Shown here: positions 8,453-16,241 of the stretch, piece by piece
Position numbering within the stretch: position 1 is the first letter of the stretch
How the letters are laid out: each line of letters opens with the position of its first letter
Program-made: the position numbers and the translations under genes
The notes under the pieces: generated by a model
Databases searched by the model: none
Told to the model about the DNA's origin: nothing
The model's input: only the letters and a program-made list of their open reading frames with translations
Source: Flavobacterium sufflavum
Lineage (GTDB): Bacteria; Bacteroidota; Bacteroidia; Flavobacteriales; Flavobacteriaceae
Assembly: GCF_004016525.1 (NCBI RefSeq)
Contig: NZ_SACJ01000006.1
Span: 1-64,000, forward strand
Direction of reading: 5' to 3'
Length of the DNA stretch: 64,000 nucleotides

Positions 8453-9997
8453 ATGGCTAACCATCAAAAAGATTTTTTATTCGTTCTAATTAAGTCCTTA
8501 TCAAAATCCGAAAAACGACAATTTAAGATTTTTGCGAGTCGATTAGAGACCAGTTCGAATACAAAATTCATTGAACTGTTCAATATTTTAGACAAATCCG
8601 AGAACTATGATGAAAAACTTATTTTAAAAAGTGGCATCATTAAAAAAGTACAATTATCGAATCTAAAATCATATTTATACAAGCAAATATTAGTCAGCAT
8701 CCGTCTTAATATTCCAAGTCAAAACATCCGTTACCAACTAAGAGAACAAATCGACTTTGCTACCATTCTGTATAACAAAGGTTTATATAAACAAAGTTTA
8801 AAAATTCTCGATAAAACCAAGAGTCAGGCCATAGAAAATGACGAAAAGCTAATGGCATATGAAATTGTAGAATTTGAAAAACTAATCGAATCACAATATA
8901 TCACCCGAAGTATTCAGGGACGAGCTGACGAATTGGTAATTCAAGCCAAAGAACTGAATTATCAAAATACCATATCCAGCAAATTATCTAATTTATCGTT
9001 GCAATTGTATGGCATAATGCTTAAAACAGGTTATGTTAAAACTGATGAAGAATACAAATACATAGACGATTATTTCAATAAGCATATTTCTAAATTAGAC
9101 GAAAACAACTTTGGATTCCGTGAAAAATATTGGTTTTACAATGCTAATCTTTGGCGCAGTTTCCTGGTTCAGGATTTTTTAGGCAGTTATAAATTTGCGT
9201 CTAAATGGGTCACTCTTTTTTACGATAATGAAAACATGATTTTCCTAAATCCTGTGTTTTTCCTAAAAGGAAACAATTACCTGTTGGAATCTTTATATAT
9301 GTTAAAGTATAAAACCAAGTTTAAAAAATACTTGACACGGCTTGAAGAAACCATTAAAGATCCCCGTTTCCCTATCAATGACAACATAGCTTCGTTATCT
9401 TTCCTATACTTATATAACAACAAATTGAATTACCACATTATGGAAGGAACATTTGCGGAAAGCGAATATTTAATTCCTGAAATTCTGAGTAAATTAAAAA
9501 TTCACAACGAGCATTTAGACGAACATCACGAAATGTTATTTTTCTACAAAATTGCCAGTATTTATTTTGGTATCGAAAAATACAATGATTCCATCTTTTA
9601 TTTAGAGAAAATCATCAACAACAAAAATCTTAGTATGCGCGAAGATTTAATGTGTTTTGCCCGTATTTTATGTTTGATTGCGCATTACGAATTAGGTAAA
9701 GACTACTATTTAGAAAGTCAGTTGAAAAACACCTATAAGTTTTTACTTAAAATGAATGATCTACACGAAGTACAAAAAGAGATCATTCGTTTCTTAAAAA
9801 ACCTAAATTCAATTTATCCAAGCGATATAAAAAATGAATTCATAAAAATGAAGGAACGTTTTATTGAATTAGAACAAAGTACTTATGAAAAAAGAGCTTT
9901 TCTTTATCTCGATATTATTTCCTGGCTTGAAAGCAAAATTGAAAACCGAAAAATAAGTGACATCATCAAAGAAAAAGCAAAACTAAGTAATAGATAA
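8453..9997 (+). CDS. Conserved hypothetical protein, helical repeat (TPR-like)
   Basis: The function is not recognised. The 514-residue product has no signal peptide or membrane segment, so it is probably cytoplasmic. Composition is rich in Lys, Leu, Ile, Asn and Tyr. The predicted pattern is almost wholly helical, with paired amphipathic helices such as YNKGLYKQSLKILDKTKSQA and YNDSIFYLEKIINNKN that look like degenerate tetratricopeptide repeats. The N-terminal segment KDFLFVLIKSLSKSEKRQFKIFA begins a form often seen in Flavobacteriaceae hypothetical proteins. It is transcribed divergently from leuA and ends at a strong shared terminator. A scaffold or regulatory role is possible, but nothing in the sequence fixes it. 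Confidence 0.8.
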   Translation: MANHQKDFLFVLIKSLSKSEKRQFKIFASRLETSSNTKFIELFNILDKSENYDEKLILKSGIIKKVQLSNLKSYLYKQILVSIRLNIPSQNIRYQLREQIDFATILYNKGLYKQSLKILDKTKSQAIENDEKLMAYEIVEFEKLIESQYITRSIQGRADELVIQAKELNYQNTISSKLSNLSLQLYGIMLKTGYVKTDEEYKYIDDYFNKHISKLDENNFGFREKYWFYNANLWRSFLVQDFLGSYKFASKWVTLFYDNENMIFLNPVFFLKGNNYLLESLYMLKYKTKFKKYLTRLEETIKDPRFPINDNIASLSFLYLYNNKLNYHIMEGTFAESEYLIPEILSKLKIHNEHLDEHHEMLFFYKIASIYFGIEKYNDSIFYLEKIINNKNLSMREDLMCFARILCLIAHYELGKDYYLESQLKNTYKFLLKMNDLHEVQKEIIRFLKNLNSIYPSDIKNEFIKMKERFIELEQSTYEKRAFLYLDIISWLESKIENRKISDIIKEKAKLSNR

Positions 9998-10003
9998 AAA
10001 CAC

Positions 10004-10034
10004 AAAAGAGAGAAGCGGATACTTCTCTCTTTTT
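10004..10034. terminator. Bidirectional terminator
   Basis: AAAAGAGAGAAG (10004-10015) and CTTCTCTCTTTT (10022-10033) form a perfect 12-bp stem flanked by A and T runs. It can end both the plus-strand gene finishing at 9997 and the minus-strand gene finishing at 10036. Confidence 0.85.
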
Positions 10035-10035
10035 A

Positions 10036-10263
10036 TTATTCAGTTAATTCTTTTCTGCCTCTAAGAATATCTTCAAAAGAACAGCACTTTACAATTTCCC
10101 TTTCTCCATCAATCAACATTGGCAAATACACAAACTCTACTTCCGATAAATCTTCTTTCAAGTAAAAAGCCATGTCTTCAAGACTAAAAAACCATTCTTT
10201 ATCAAATTGTACCTTATTAATAGTAGCATCTTTTATAAGCAATATCTCTTTTAACGGCTTCAT
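10036..10263 (-). CDS. Small conserved hypothetical protein
   Basis: A 75-residue soluble protein of unknown function. The segment EWFFSLEDMAFYLKEDLSEVEFVYLPM recalls the start of BRO-N/antirepressor-type domains, but the match is too short to rely on. It ends in an acidic and basic tail, EDILRGRKELTE. It stands alone between the shared terminator and a 236-base gap, in minus orientation. The gap carries the plus-strand promoter of the next gene at its far end and nothing else that I can name. The frame looks real because it abuts a bidirectional terminator and has normal codon use, but no function can be given. Confidence 0.65.
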   Translation of the reverse strand: MKPLKEILLIKDATINKVQFDKEWFFSLEDMAFYLKEDLSEVEFVYLPMLIDGEREIVKCCSFEDILRGRKELTE

Positions 10264-10441
10264 AAACTAATATTGTTGTTTCTTAAAAGTCAAAAATAAG
10301 TTGATACACTGATAAAAACAAATTAACAAACCTCATGAGTAAAAAAAACATTATTACTCCATTTGTTTTAACTTCCTCAAAAAGCATCATATAGTAAAGC
10401 ATTATAAATGTAATTATAACAAAAATTTAGCGAATTAAATT

Positions 10442-10471
10442 ATTGCCATTTTATAAATTTAAATACTTTTG
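10442..10471 (+). promoter_or_regulatory. Promoter of the thiol-disulfide lipoprotein gene
   Basis: ATTG at 10442-10445 and TACTTTTG at 10464-10471 are separated by 18 bases and resemble the Bacteroidetes -33/-7 consensus, with an exact -7 box. The start codon follows 29 bases later. Confidence 0.7.
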
Positions 10472-10499
10472 CACACTTAACTAATTTAACTAATTAATA

Positions 10500-11687
10500 A
10501 TGAAAAAATTATTTTTATTACTTTCTGCGTCTGCTGTACTATTCTCTTGTAGTAAAGTTGGTAAAGACGAGTACATTATCACTGGTACTGCAAAAGGAAT
10601 TGAAAACGGAAAAACTATCATCCTTCAAGCACAGGATCCTAACGGAATGGGAGGATTAATCAATATTGATACTGTAAAAGTTGAAAACGGAAAATTTGAA
10701 ATTAAAGGAAAAGTTACTGAGCCTGCATTCCACGTACTTCAATTAGAAGCAGCTAATCAACCTATTCCATTCATCTTAGAATCTGGAGAAATCAACATCG
10801 AAGTTAACAAAGATAGTATTCAAAATACAAAAATTTCAGGTACTTACAACAATGATGAGTATGTGAAATTTAACGACGAAATGAAAGTGGTTCAAAAGAA
10901 ATTAATTGATTTCCAAAAAGCGAACATGCTTAAAATGAACCAAGCACAACAAGCCAAAGATACTGCTGTAATCAACAGTTTAATGAAACAATACCAAACA
11001 ATTCAACAAGAAGTTGGTAATAACTCTAAAACTAAATATGTTACTTACGCTGAATCTCACCCAAAATCTTTCATCAGTGCTTTAATCATTCAAAGTATGT
11101 TACAAGATCCATCTGCAGACATTAAAAAAGCAGAAAAAATCTTCAACGGATTTGAAGACGAATTAAAAAACACTAAGCCAGGTAAAGCTATTAAAGAAAG
11201 ACTTACAGCTATTAATTCTTCTGTACCAGGTGCACCAGCTGCTCCAGGAGCAGCACCAGCACCGGCAGCTGCAACTAAATGAAGAACCGATTTCTCTGCT
11301 CCTAATCCGGAAGGAAAAGTAATTTCCCTTAAGGAAAGTTTAGGAAAAGTTACAATAGTTGACTTTTGGGCATCTTGGTGTGGTCCTTGTAGAAAAGAGA
11401 ATCCAAATGTTGTAGCCATTTATAAAGAGTTTCACTCAAAAGGGCTTAACATTATAGGTGTATCTTTAGACGAAGACGCTAACAAATGGAAAGAAGCAAT
11501 TGCAAAAGATAAACTGACCTGGACTCAGGTTTCTAATTTAAAAGGATGGCAAGAACCAATTGCCGCCCAATATAAAGTTGAAGCCATTCCTGCTACTTTT
11601 ATCCTTGATGCTTCCGGAAAAGTAGTTGCAAAAGACTTGAGAGATGCTGAACTTAGAGCAAAAATCATAGAACTTCTGGCTAAATAA
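10500..11687 (+). pseudogene. DUF4369-thioredoxin (TlpA/ResA-like) lipoprotein split by an in-frame TGA
   Basis: The frame opens with a lipoprotein signal, MKKLFLLLSASAVLFSC, with the lipobox cysteine at residue 17. A DUF4369-like beta domain follows (about residues 25-115), then a helical linker and a Pro/Ala-rich hinge ending PAAATK. A TGA stop comes at 11280-11282. The next codons, in the same frame, read RTDFSAPNPEGKV, then the thioredoxin fold with the active site WASWCGPC, a cis-proline segment EAIPATF, and a TAA stop at 11685-11687. The whole unit of about 395 codons matches cell-envelope thiol-disulfide oxidoreductases of this phylum. The second part has no ATG of its own near its start. 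A single substitution such as GGA to TGA would explain it. Without read-through, only the domain lacking the active site is made, ending at residue 260. Confidence 0.85.
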
Positions 11688-11707
11688 AGCTGTTTTACAT
11701 CATAAGA

Positions 11708-11738
11708 ATAAAAAATCTCCCTAGTGGAGATTTTTTAT
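11708..11738 (+). terminator. Terminator after the thioredoxin-domain part
   Basis: AAAAAATCTCC-CTAGT-GGAGATTTTTT is a hairpin with a 5-base loop, A-run before and T-run after. It sits about 20 bases beyond the stop of the thioredoxin domain, which indicates that both halves were one transcription unit. Confidence 0.85.
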
Positions 11739-11802
11739 TTTATTCAAGACCAACACGTTAAAAAAAAGCTTGTAAAATATTGCAAAATTAGTCCTGAATT
11801 AG

Positions 11803-11833
11803 TTTGCAGAAACGAAAAGTGTTCCTATATTTG
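11803..11833 (+). promoter_or_regulatory. Promoter of tRNA-Tyr
   Basis: TTTG at 11803-11806, a 19-base spacer and TATATTTG at 11826-11833 give an exact match to the Bacteroidetes sigma-A promoter. The mature tRNA starts 43 bases after the -7 box. Confidence 0.85.
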
Positions 11834-11875
11834 CACCGCTAACAACAACAAACAATTGTTGTACTCAAAGGCTTC

Positions 11876-11956
11876 GGGGAGATACTCAAGCGGCCAACGA
11901 GGGCAGACTGTAAATCTGCTGTGAAAACTTCGCAGGTTCGAATCCTGCTCTCCCCA
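11876..11956 (+). tRNA. tRNA-Tyr (anticodon GTA)
   Basis: The acceptor stem GGGGAGA pairs with TCTCCCC. The anticodon arm is GCAGA-CTGTAAA-TCTGC, with anticodon GTA at 11910-11912. A long variable arm typical of class II tRNAs follows, then the T arm with GGTTCGAATCC. CCA is not encoded. Confidence 0.96.
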
Positions 11957-11957
11957 C

Positions 11958-11990
11958 AAAAACGCTTCAAGAAATTGAAGCGTTTTTTTT
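11958..11990 (+). terminator. Terminator of tRNA-Tyr
   Basis: AACGCTTCAA-GAAA-TTGAAGCGTT, a 10-bp perfect stem with a tetraloop followed by eight T, directly after the tRNA. Confidence 0.92.
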
Positions 11991-12035
11991 ATCTCTAATT
12001 TTCACGAACCATTTCAGTTTTAAAATTCTATTAAA

Positions 12036-12043
12036 TACATTTG
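12036..12043 (+). promoter_or_regulatory. Putative -7 box of the 2-oxoglutarate oxygenase gene
   Basis: TACATTTG matches TAnnTTTG exactly, 55 bases before the start codon. A TTTC lies near the expected -33 position. Confidence 0.55.
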
Positions 12044-12098
12044 TAAAGAGAACTTAGAATCTCATTACTAATGTTACATAAAAATAAAATTATACAAT

Positions 12099-13049
12099 AT
12101 GCAAAACATCCCTAGTGTTGATTTAAGCGACTTTTTATCAAACGATCCGGTACGCAAACAAAAATTTGTGAATGAAATTGGAAATGCTTTCGAAGATATT
12201 GGTTTTGTTGCCCTAAAAGGACATTTTTTAGACCAGCAATTGGTCGAAGAACTGTATAGTGAAATCAGACAATTTTTCAGTTTACCACTAGAGATTAAAA
12301 AAAGTTATGAAAATCCTGAACTTGGAGGACAAAGAGGATATGTTTCTTTTGGTAAAGAACACGCTAAGGGAAGAAAAGAAGGCGATTTAAAGGAGTTTTG
12401 GCATTTTGGGCAATATGTGTCTGGAGATTCAAAATACGCCTCAGAATACCCCGAAAACGTAACGGTAAAAGAATTGCCGCATTTTAATAATGTTGGAAAA
12501 CAAGCTTACCAAATGCTTGAAAAAACAGGAATCTATGTATTGCGAGCATTAGCTTTACGTTTAGGATTGGACGAATTCTATTTTGACGACTACGCCAAAG
12601 AAGGAAATTCTATCTTAAGACCCATCCATTACCCTCCTATTACCTCCGAACCCGAAAATGCTATTCGCGCAGCTGCTCATGGTGATATTAATTTAATAAC
12701 ACTTTTAATGGGCGCTCAAGGCAAAGGCCTTCAGGTTCAAAATCACGATGGCGAATGGATTGACGCTATTGCAGAGTCTGACGAATTAGTAATCAATGTG
12801 GGCGATATGTTATCCCGACACACCAATAACAGATTAAAATCAACCATTCATCAGGTAGTGAATCCTCCAAGAGAATTATGGGGAACTTCACGTTATTCCA
12901 TTCCATTTTTCATGCATCCGGTGAGTGATATGCCCTTAAATTGCTTAGAAAACTGTATTGATAATGAGAATCCAAAACAATTTGAAGATATTACCGCAGG
13001 TGAATTTCTTTATGAACGATTAGTAGATTTAGGATTGATTAAAAAATAA
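12099..13049 (+). CDS. Isopenicillin N synthase-like 2-oxoglutarate/Fe(II) dioxygenase
   Basis: A soluble non-haem iron oxygenase of the IPNS/gibberellin-oxidase type. The N-terminal DIOX_N segment PSVDLSDFLSNDPVRKQKFV is followed by the jelly-roll core. The iron ligands are visible as H and D in AAHGDINLITLLMG and as the distal H in LKSTIHQVVNPP. The 2-oxoglutarate-binding Arg-x-Ser appears in SRYSIPFFMHP. The length of 316 residues is typical. The substrate cannot be read from the sequence. It stands directly upstream of the SUI1-like gene but is separated from it by a strong inverted repeat, so co-transcription is uncertain. Relatives occur throughout Bacteroidetes and Proteobacteria without a known substrate. 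Confidence 0.9.
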   Translation: MQNIPSVDLSDFLSNDPVRKQKFVNEIGNAFEDIGFVALKGHFLDQQLVEELYSEIRQFFSLPLEIKKSYENPELGGQRGYVSFGKEHAKGRKEGDLKEFWHFGQYVSGDSKYASEYPENVTVKELPHFNNVGKQAYQMLEKTGIYVLRALALRLGLDEFYFDDYAKEGNSILRPIHYPPITSEPENAIRAAAHGDINLITLLMGAQGKGLQVQNHDGEWIDAIAESDELVINVGDMLSRHTNNRLKSTIHQVVNPPRELWGTSRYSIPFFMHPVSDMPLNCLENCIDNENPKQFEDITAGEFLYERLVDLGLIKK

Positions 13050-13069
13050 CAACAATAAATTCCAAAAGT

Positions 13070-13112
13070 AAAATTCCAAATTCCAAAGATTCAAATTGGA
13101 ATTTGGAATTTT
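13070..13112. repeat. 17-bp perfect inverted repeat in an intergenic gap
   Basis: AAAATTCCAAATTCCAA at 13070-13086 is exactly mirrored by TTGGAATTTGGAATTTT at 13096-13112 around a 9-base loop. Each arm is itself a doubled TTCCAAA unit. It could act as a terminator of the gene ending at 13049, but the repetitive makeup suggests an intergenic repeat element. Confidence 0.8.
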
Positions 13113-13139
13113 AAAAATTTGATTTTTAGCATAAAAATT

Positions 13140-13472
13140 ATGGACTTACAAGACCAATTAAAAAACTTATTTCCGGATCATGTTCCCAGCAACGAACCGG
13201 AAGAAAAAGAAGAAACATCGCATGAATTATACGTTCAAAAGGAACCTATGATTTGTAAATTCGAAAAAAGAAAAGGAAAACCAACCACTATAATCGAAGG
13301 TTATGAAGGAGATGACGAGGATTTTAAGATTCTCGCCAAAGAAATCAAAACCAAATTAAGTGTAGGTGGAAGTTTTAAAGATGGAGCGATTATCATTCAA
13401 GGAGATTATCGTGATAAAATCATGAAAATTTTACAAGAAAAAGGTTTTAAAACCAAACGTGTTGGCGGGTAA
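13140..13472 (+). CDS. Translation initiation factor SUI1/eIF1 homologue (YciH family)
   Basis: A small basic protein of about 110 residues. The C-terminal SUI1 fold is clear in KFEKRKGKPTTIIEGYEG, KILAKEIKTKLSVGGSFKDG and IIIQGDYRDKIMKILQEKGF, ending KTKRVGG. In E. coli the homologue YciH affects start-site fidelity at the ribosome. I chose ATG at 13140 (MDLQDQL) over a TTG 21 bases upstream, since ATG starts dominate here and the upstream codons lie against the inverted repeat. The N-terminal third is acidic and probably disordered. A downstream tandem repeat separates it from the phosphorylase gene. Confidence 0.92.
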   Translation: MDLQDQLKNLFPDHVPSNEPEEKEETSHELYVQKEPMICKFEKRKGKPTTIIEGYEGDDEDFKILAKEIKTKLSVGGSFKDGAIIIQGDYRDKIMKILQEKGFKTKRVGG

Positions 13473-13480
13473 TTGATTGT

Positions 13481-13508
13481 AGATTTCAGAATTTAGATTT
13501 CAGAATTT
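13481..13508. repeat. Two tandem copies of a 14-bp unit
   Basis: TAGATTTCAGAATT occurs twice in direct tandem in the 91-base gap between the SUI1-like and phosphorylase genes. It is AT-rich intergenic material of no known role. Confidence 0.8.
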
Positions 13509-13563
13509 TACAATTGGAGTTACAAAAAACGCTTTACTAATTAGAATCTTAGGAAATTAAAAA

Positions 13564-14445
13564 ATGATACAAGCATCAGAATTAATTCTAAACCCGGATG
13601 GAAGTATTTATCATCTGAATCTAAAACCCGAGCATATTGCCCAAGATATTATTTTTGTTGGTGATCAGGATCGGGTTGAAAAAATCACCGCACTTTTTAA
13701 CAATATCGAATTCACAATTCAGAAAAGAGAATTCAAAACCCAAACCGGAACTTACAAAGACAAAAGAATCACCGTGATTTCCACCGGAATTGGTCCTGAT
13801 AATATTGATATTGTTTTAAACGAATTGGATGCTTTAGTCAATATCGATTTTACAACACGAAAAGTAAAAGAAAAGCTAACATCATTAAATATTATCCGAA
13901 TAGGAACTTCGGGTTCTCTACAAGCTGCTATTCCCGTGGATAGCTTTGTTATGAGTCAGTATGCCATTGGCCTGGACAACATGCTTCGCTCCTATTGCAT
14001 TGACAAAGTTTCCAATGCTGAAATTGAAGCCGCTTTTGTAGAACAAACTAATTGGGATTTGCAAAAAGGAAAACCTTATGTAATTTCCTCAAGTGAAGCT
14101 TTAGCTAATCATTTTTATTCAACTCAAATTCAAAAAGGATTTACAGCTACCGCTGGAGGATTTTACGGGCCTCAAGGAAGAGTTTTACGCTTAAACATAC
14201 AAGATACCGATTTGAATCAAAAAATGGATCAATTTGAATATAACGGAATCCAAATTACAAATCTCGAAATGGAAACTGCTGCCATTTATGGACTTGCCAC
14301 CCTGTTAGGACATAAGGCCATTTCGTTAAATGCTATTATTGCCAATCGTGCCGATGGAAGTTTTAGTAAAAATCCGTATGAAACGATTGACAGACTGATT
14401 GATTATACGTTGAATAAATTGGCTGGTCATTTATTAGAGAATTAG
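13564..14445 (+). CDS. Nucleoside phosphorylase (uridine phosphorylase-like)
   Basis: A member of the PNP/UDP family 1 phosphorylases, which split nucleosides with phosphate to base and ribose-1-phosphate. IIFVGDQDRVEKI near residue 29 matches the N-terminal phosphate-binding loop GDPxR. VISTGIGPDNIDIVLNEL, IIRIGTSGSLQAAIPVDSFV and the ribose-binding ITNLEMETAAIYGLATLLGHKAISLNAI give the remaining active site. The final segment NRADGSFSKNPYETIDRLI is typical of the family in Bacteroidetes. At 293 residues it is longer than enteric Udp (253). Whether uridine or another nucleoside is the substrate cannot be told. Confidence 0.9.
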   Translation: MIQASELILNPDGSIYHLNLKPEHIAQDIIFVGDQDRVEKITALFNNIEFTIQKREFKTQTGTYKDKRITVISTGIGPDNIDIVLNELDALVNIDFTTRKVKEKLTSLNIIRIGTSGSLQAAIPVDSFVMSQYAIGLDNMLRSYCIDKVSNAEIEAAFVEQTNWDLQKGKPYVISSSEALANHFYSTQIQKGFTATAGGFYGPQGRVLRLNIQDTDLNQKMDQFEYNGIQITNLEMETAAIYGLATLLGHKAISLNAIIANRADGSFSKNPYETIDRLIDYTLNKLAGHLLEN

Positions 14446-14468
14446 TCAATTTTAAAATTAGATAATTT

Positions 14469-14849
14469 ATGCATTTAAGAGTTGCAAGACATACTAATAA
14501 TCTGGAAACAATTGAAAATTTCTATATCAACATTCTGGGTTTTGAACGTTTGGGCGGATTTAATAATCATAACAATTATAATGGTGTGTTTATAGGAAAA
14601 CCAAATTTAGATTGACATCTTGAATTTACTCAATCTGAGGATAAAGCAAATCATCTCTTTGATGAAGATGACATTTTAGTACTCTATCCGGAAACCGTTT
14701 TGGAACATGACACACTAATAGCTAGAATTTCTAATAACAATATTACTTTTATTAGTGCCAAAAATCCTTATTGGAATCAAAATGGTAAAATGTTTTTAGA
14801 CCCCGATGGAGCAAGAATTGTTCTGTCTCATTTAAGAATCAAAAAATGA
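14469..14849 (+). pseudogene. VOC (glyoxalase/bleomycin-resistance fold) protein with an in-frame TGA
   Basis: The frame begins MHLRVARHTNNLETIENFYINILGF, the usual start of a VOC-superfamily protein. It reaches a TGA at 14613-14615, then continues in the same frame as HLEFTQSEDKANHLF and closes with NPYWNQNGKMFLDPDGARIV and a TGA at 14847-14849. The stop falls between NLD and HLEFTQS, where relatives commonly have an aromatic residue such as Trp. TGG to TGA is a one-base change. Without the stop the product is 126 residues, the usual size. The last four bases ATGA overlap the start of the GNAT gene, which suggests translational coupling in the original operon. Confidence 0.8.
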
Positions 14850-15373
14850 ATACAACTATAGAAACCGAACGGCTAATTCTTCGAGAACTACTTCCTACTG
14901 ATGACGAAGGAATGTATCGTTTGGATTCAAATCCTAATGTTCATAAGTTTCTCGGTAATCAACCAATTATTTCAATTGAAGAAAGCAGACAATATATTGA
15001 TTACATCCGAAATCAATACGTCAAAAACGGAATTGGTCGTTACGCAGTAATTCTCAAAGAAACAAATGAATTTATTGGTTGGTCTGGAATTAAATACATT
15101 ACAGAACGAGAGAATGGGCATATTAATTTTTATGAAATAGGATATCGTTTCATTGAAGAACATTGGGGAAAAGGATATGGTTATGAGTCTGCTAAAGCTT
15201 GGTTAGACTATGGATTCAAAACTATGAAAATTCAAACAATTTATGCTTCAGCAAATATTGAAAATTTGGGGTCACGTAAGATTCTTGAAAAAATAGGAAT
15301 GTAACAAAAAAATGAATTTAATTGGAACGGAATACCATGTATTTGGTATGAATTAGAAAATAAAACAACATGA
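14846..15373 (+). pseudogene. RimJ/RimL-type GNAT acetyltransferase truncated by an in-frame TAA
   Basis: An acetyl-CoA-dependent N-acetyltransferase of the GNAT_3 (RimJ/RimL) type. IETERLILRELLPTDDEGMY gives the N-terminus, EHWGKGYGYESAKAWLDYGF the acetyl-CoA loop, and ENLGSRKILEKIGM the C-terminal helix. A TAA stop follows at 15302-15304, giving 152 residues. In the same frame the expected final strand continues as QKNEFNWNGIPCIWYELEN to a TGA at 15371-15373. GNATs of this group normally read GMK or GMR at this point, so AAA to TAA is the likely change. The short form lacks the last beta strand and may still fold in part. Its true end overlaps the next gene's start by ATGA. Confidence 0.8.
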
Positions 15374-16221
15374 ATACAATAAAAATAGCCGGAGTACCGG
15401 AACACTTTAATCTACCTTGGCATTTAGCCATTGAAAACAAAGAATTCGAAAGTCAAAATATCGATTTACAATGGACGGATGTACCTGAGGGAACAGGAAA
15501 AATGTGTCAGATGCTTCGCGATGGTGAAACCGATATTGCTGTAATTCTTACCGAAGGAATTGTAAAAGATATTGTAGCAGGAAATCCAACAAAAATTGTA
15601 CAGGTTTATGTTGATTCGCCTTTAATTTGGGGGATTCACGTGGCTATAAAATCCAATTATAAAACCTTAGCAGACATTGAAAATACTAAGGTTGCCATTT
15701 CCCGTTTGGGTTCTGGTTCTCAATTAATGGCTTATGTAAATGCTAATAATCAAGGTTGGAAAACTAATTCTCTTCAATTTGAAATTGTAAATACTATTGA
15801 TGGAGCCGTGGAAGCTTTAAGCAACGGTACTGCCGATTATTTTATGTGGGAACGCTTTATGACCAAACCATTAGTTGATAAGGGTATTTTTAGAAAAATA
15901 GCCGACTGCCCTACTCCCTGGCCTTGCTTTGTAATTGCGGTACGCGATGAAATGCTGAAAAAAGAACCGGAAACCATTCATAAAATCTTAGATATCATCA
16001 ATAAAAAAACAGCTTCGTTTAAATCAATCCTTAATATTGAAAGCATTTTAGCCCAAAAATACCATCAAAAAACAGCCGATATTCAAGAATGGCTTTCACT
16101 TACGGAATGGTCGAAAAAGCAATTAAATAAAGAAATGTTAAACAATATTCAAAATCAGTTATTAGAGCTTAAAATTATTGATAAAATAGGTACTTTTGAT
16201 GAAATAGTTAAAACAGTATAG
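15370..16221 (+). CDS. Periplasmic-binding-fold protein (NMT1/THI5-like), cytoplasmic
   Basis: A 283-residue protein with the substrate-binding-protein fold of nitrate/sulfonate/thiamine-precursor ABC systems: IKIAGVPEHFNLPWHLAIENKEF at the start, then MLRDGETDIAVILTEGIVKDIVAG, KVAISRLGSGSQLMAYV and ADYFMWERFMTKPLVDKGIFRKI. It has no signal peptide or lipobox, so it probably works in the cytoplasm, unlike a true ABC binding protein. No ABC permease or ATPase gene lies nearby. It overlaps the upstream GNAT frame by 4 bases and is followed 20 bases later by a transglutaminase gene. Ligand and role are unknown. Confidence 0.8.
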   Translation: MNTIKIAGVPEHFNLPWHLAIENKEFESQNIDLQWTDVPEGTGKMCQMLRDGETDIAVILTEGIVKDIVAGNPTKIVQVYVDSPLIWGIHVAIKSNYKTLADIENTKVAISRLGSGSQLMAYVNANNQGWKTNSLQFEIVNTIDGAVEALSNGTADYFMWERFMTKPLVDKGIFRKIADCPTPWPCFVIAVRDEMLKKEPETIHKILDIINKKTASFKSILNIESILAQKYHQKTADIQEWLSLTEWSKKQLNKEMLNNIQNQLLELKIIDKIGTFDEIVKTV

Positions 16222-16241
16222 TTTTTCCTTTTCGGCTTCGC

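Noticed and set aside
11280..11282. TGA recoding (selenocysteine or an altered genetic code) as the cause of the in-frame TGA codons
   Set aside because: TGA ends normal genes here (for example bestrophin at 18194-18196 and the integrase at 41210-41212). The third nonsense codon is TAA. The thioredoxin active site already has both cysteines, and no SECIS-like hairpin follows.
11090..11419. 109-codon minus-strand frame rich in Ala and Gly
   Set aside because: It is a shadow of the thioredoxin lipoprotein gene; the Ala/Gly/Pro run mirrors the Pro/Ala hinge.
11724..11924. 66-codon plus-strand frame
   Set aside because: It runs from the terminator through the promoter and into tRNA-Tyr, so it cannot be a gene.
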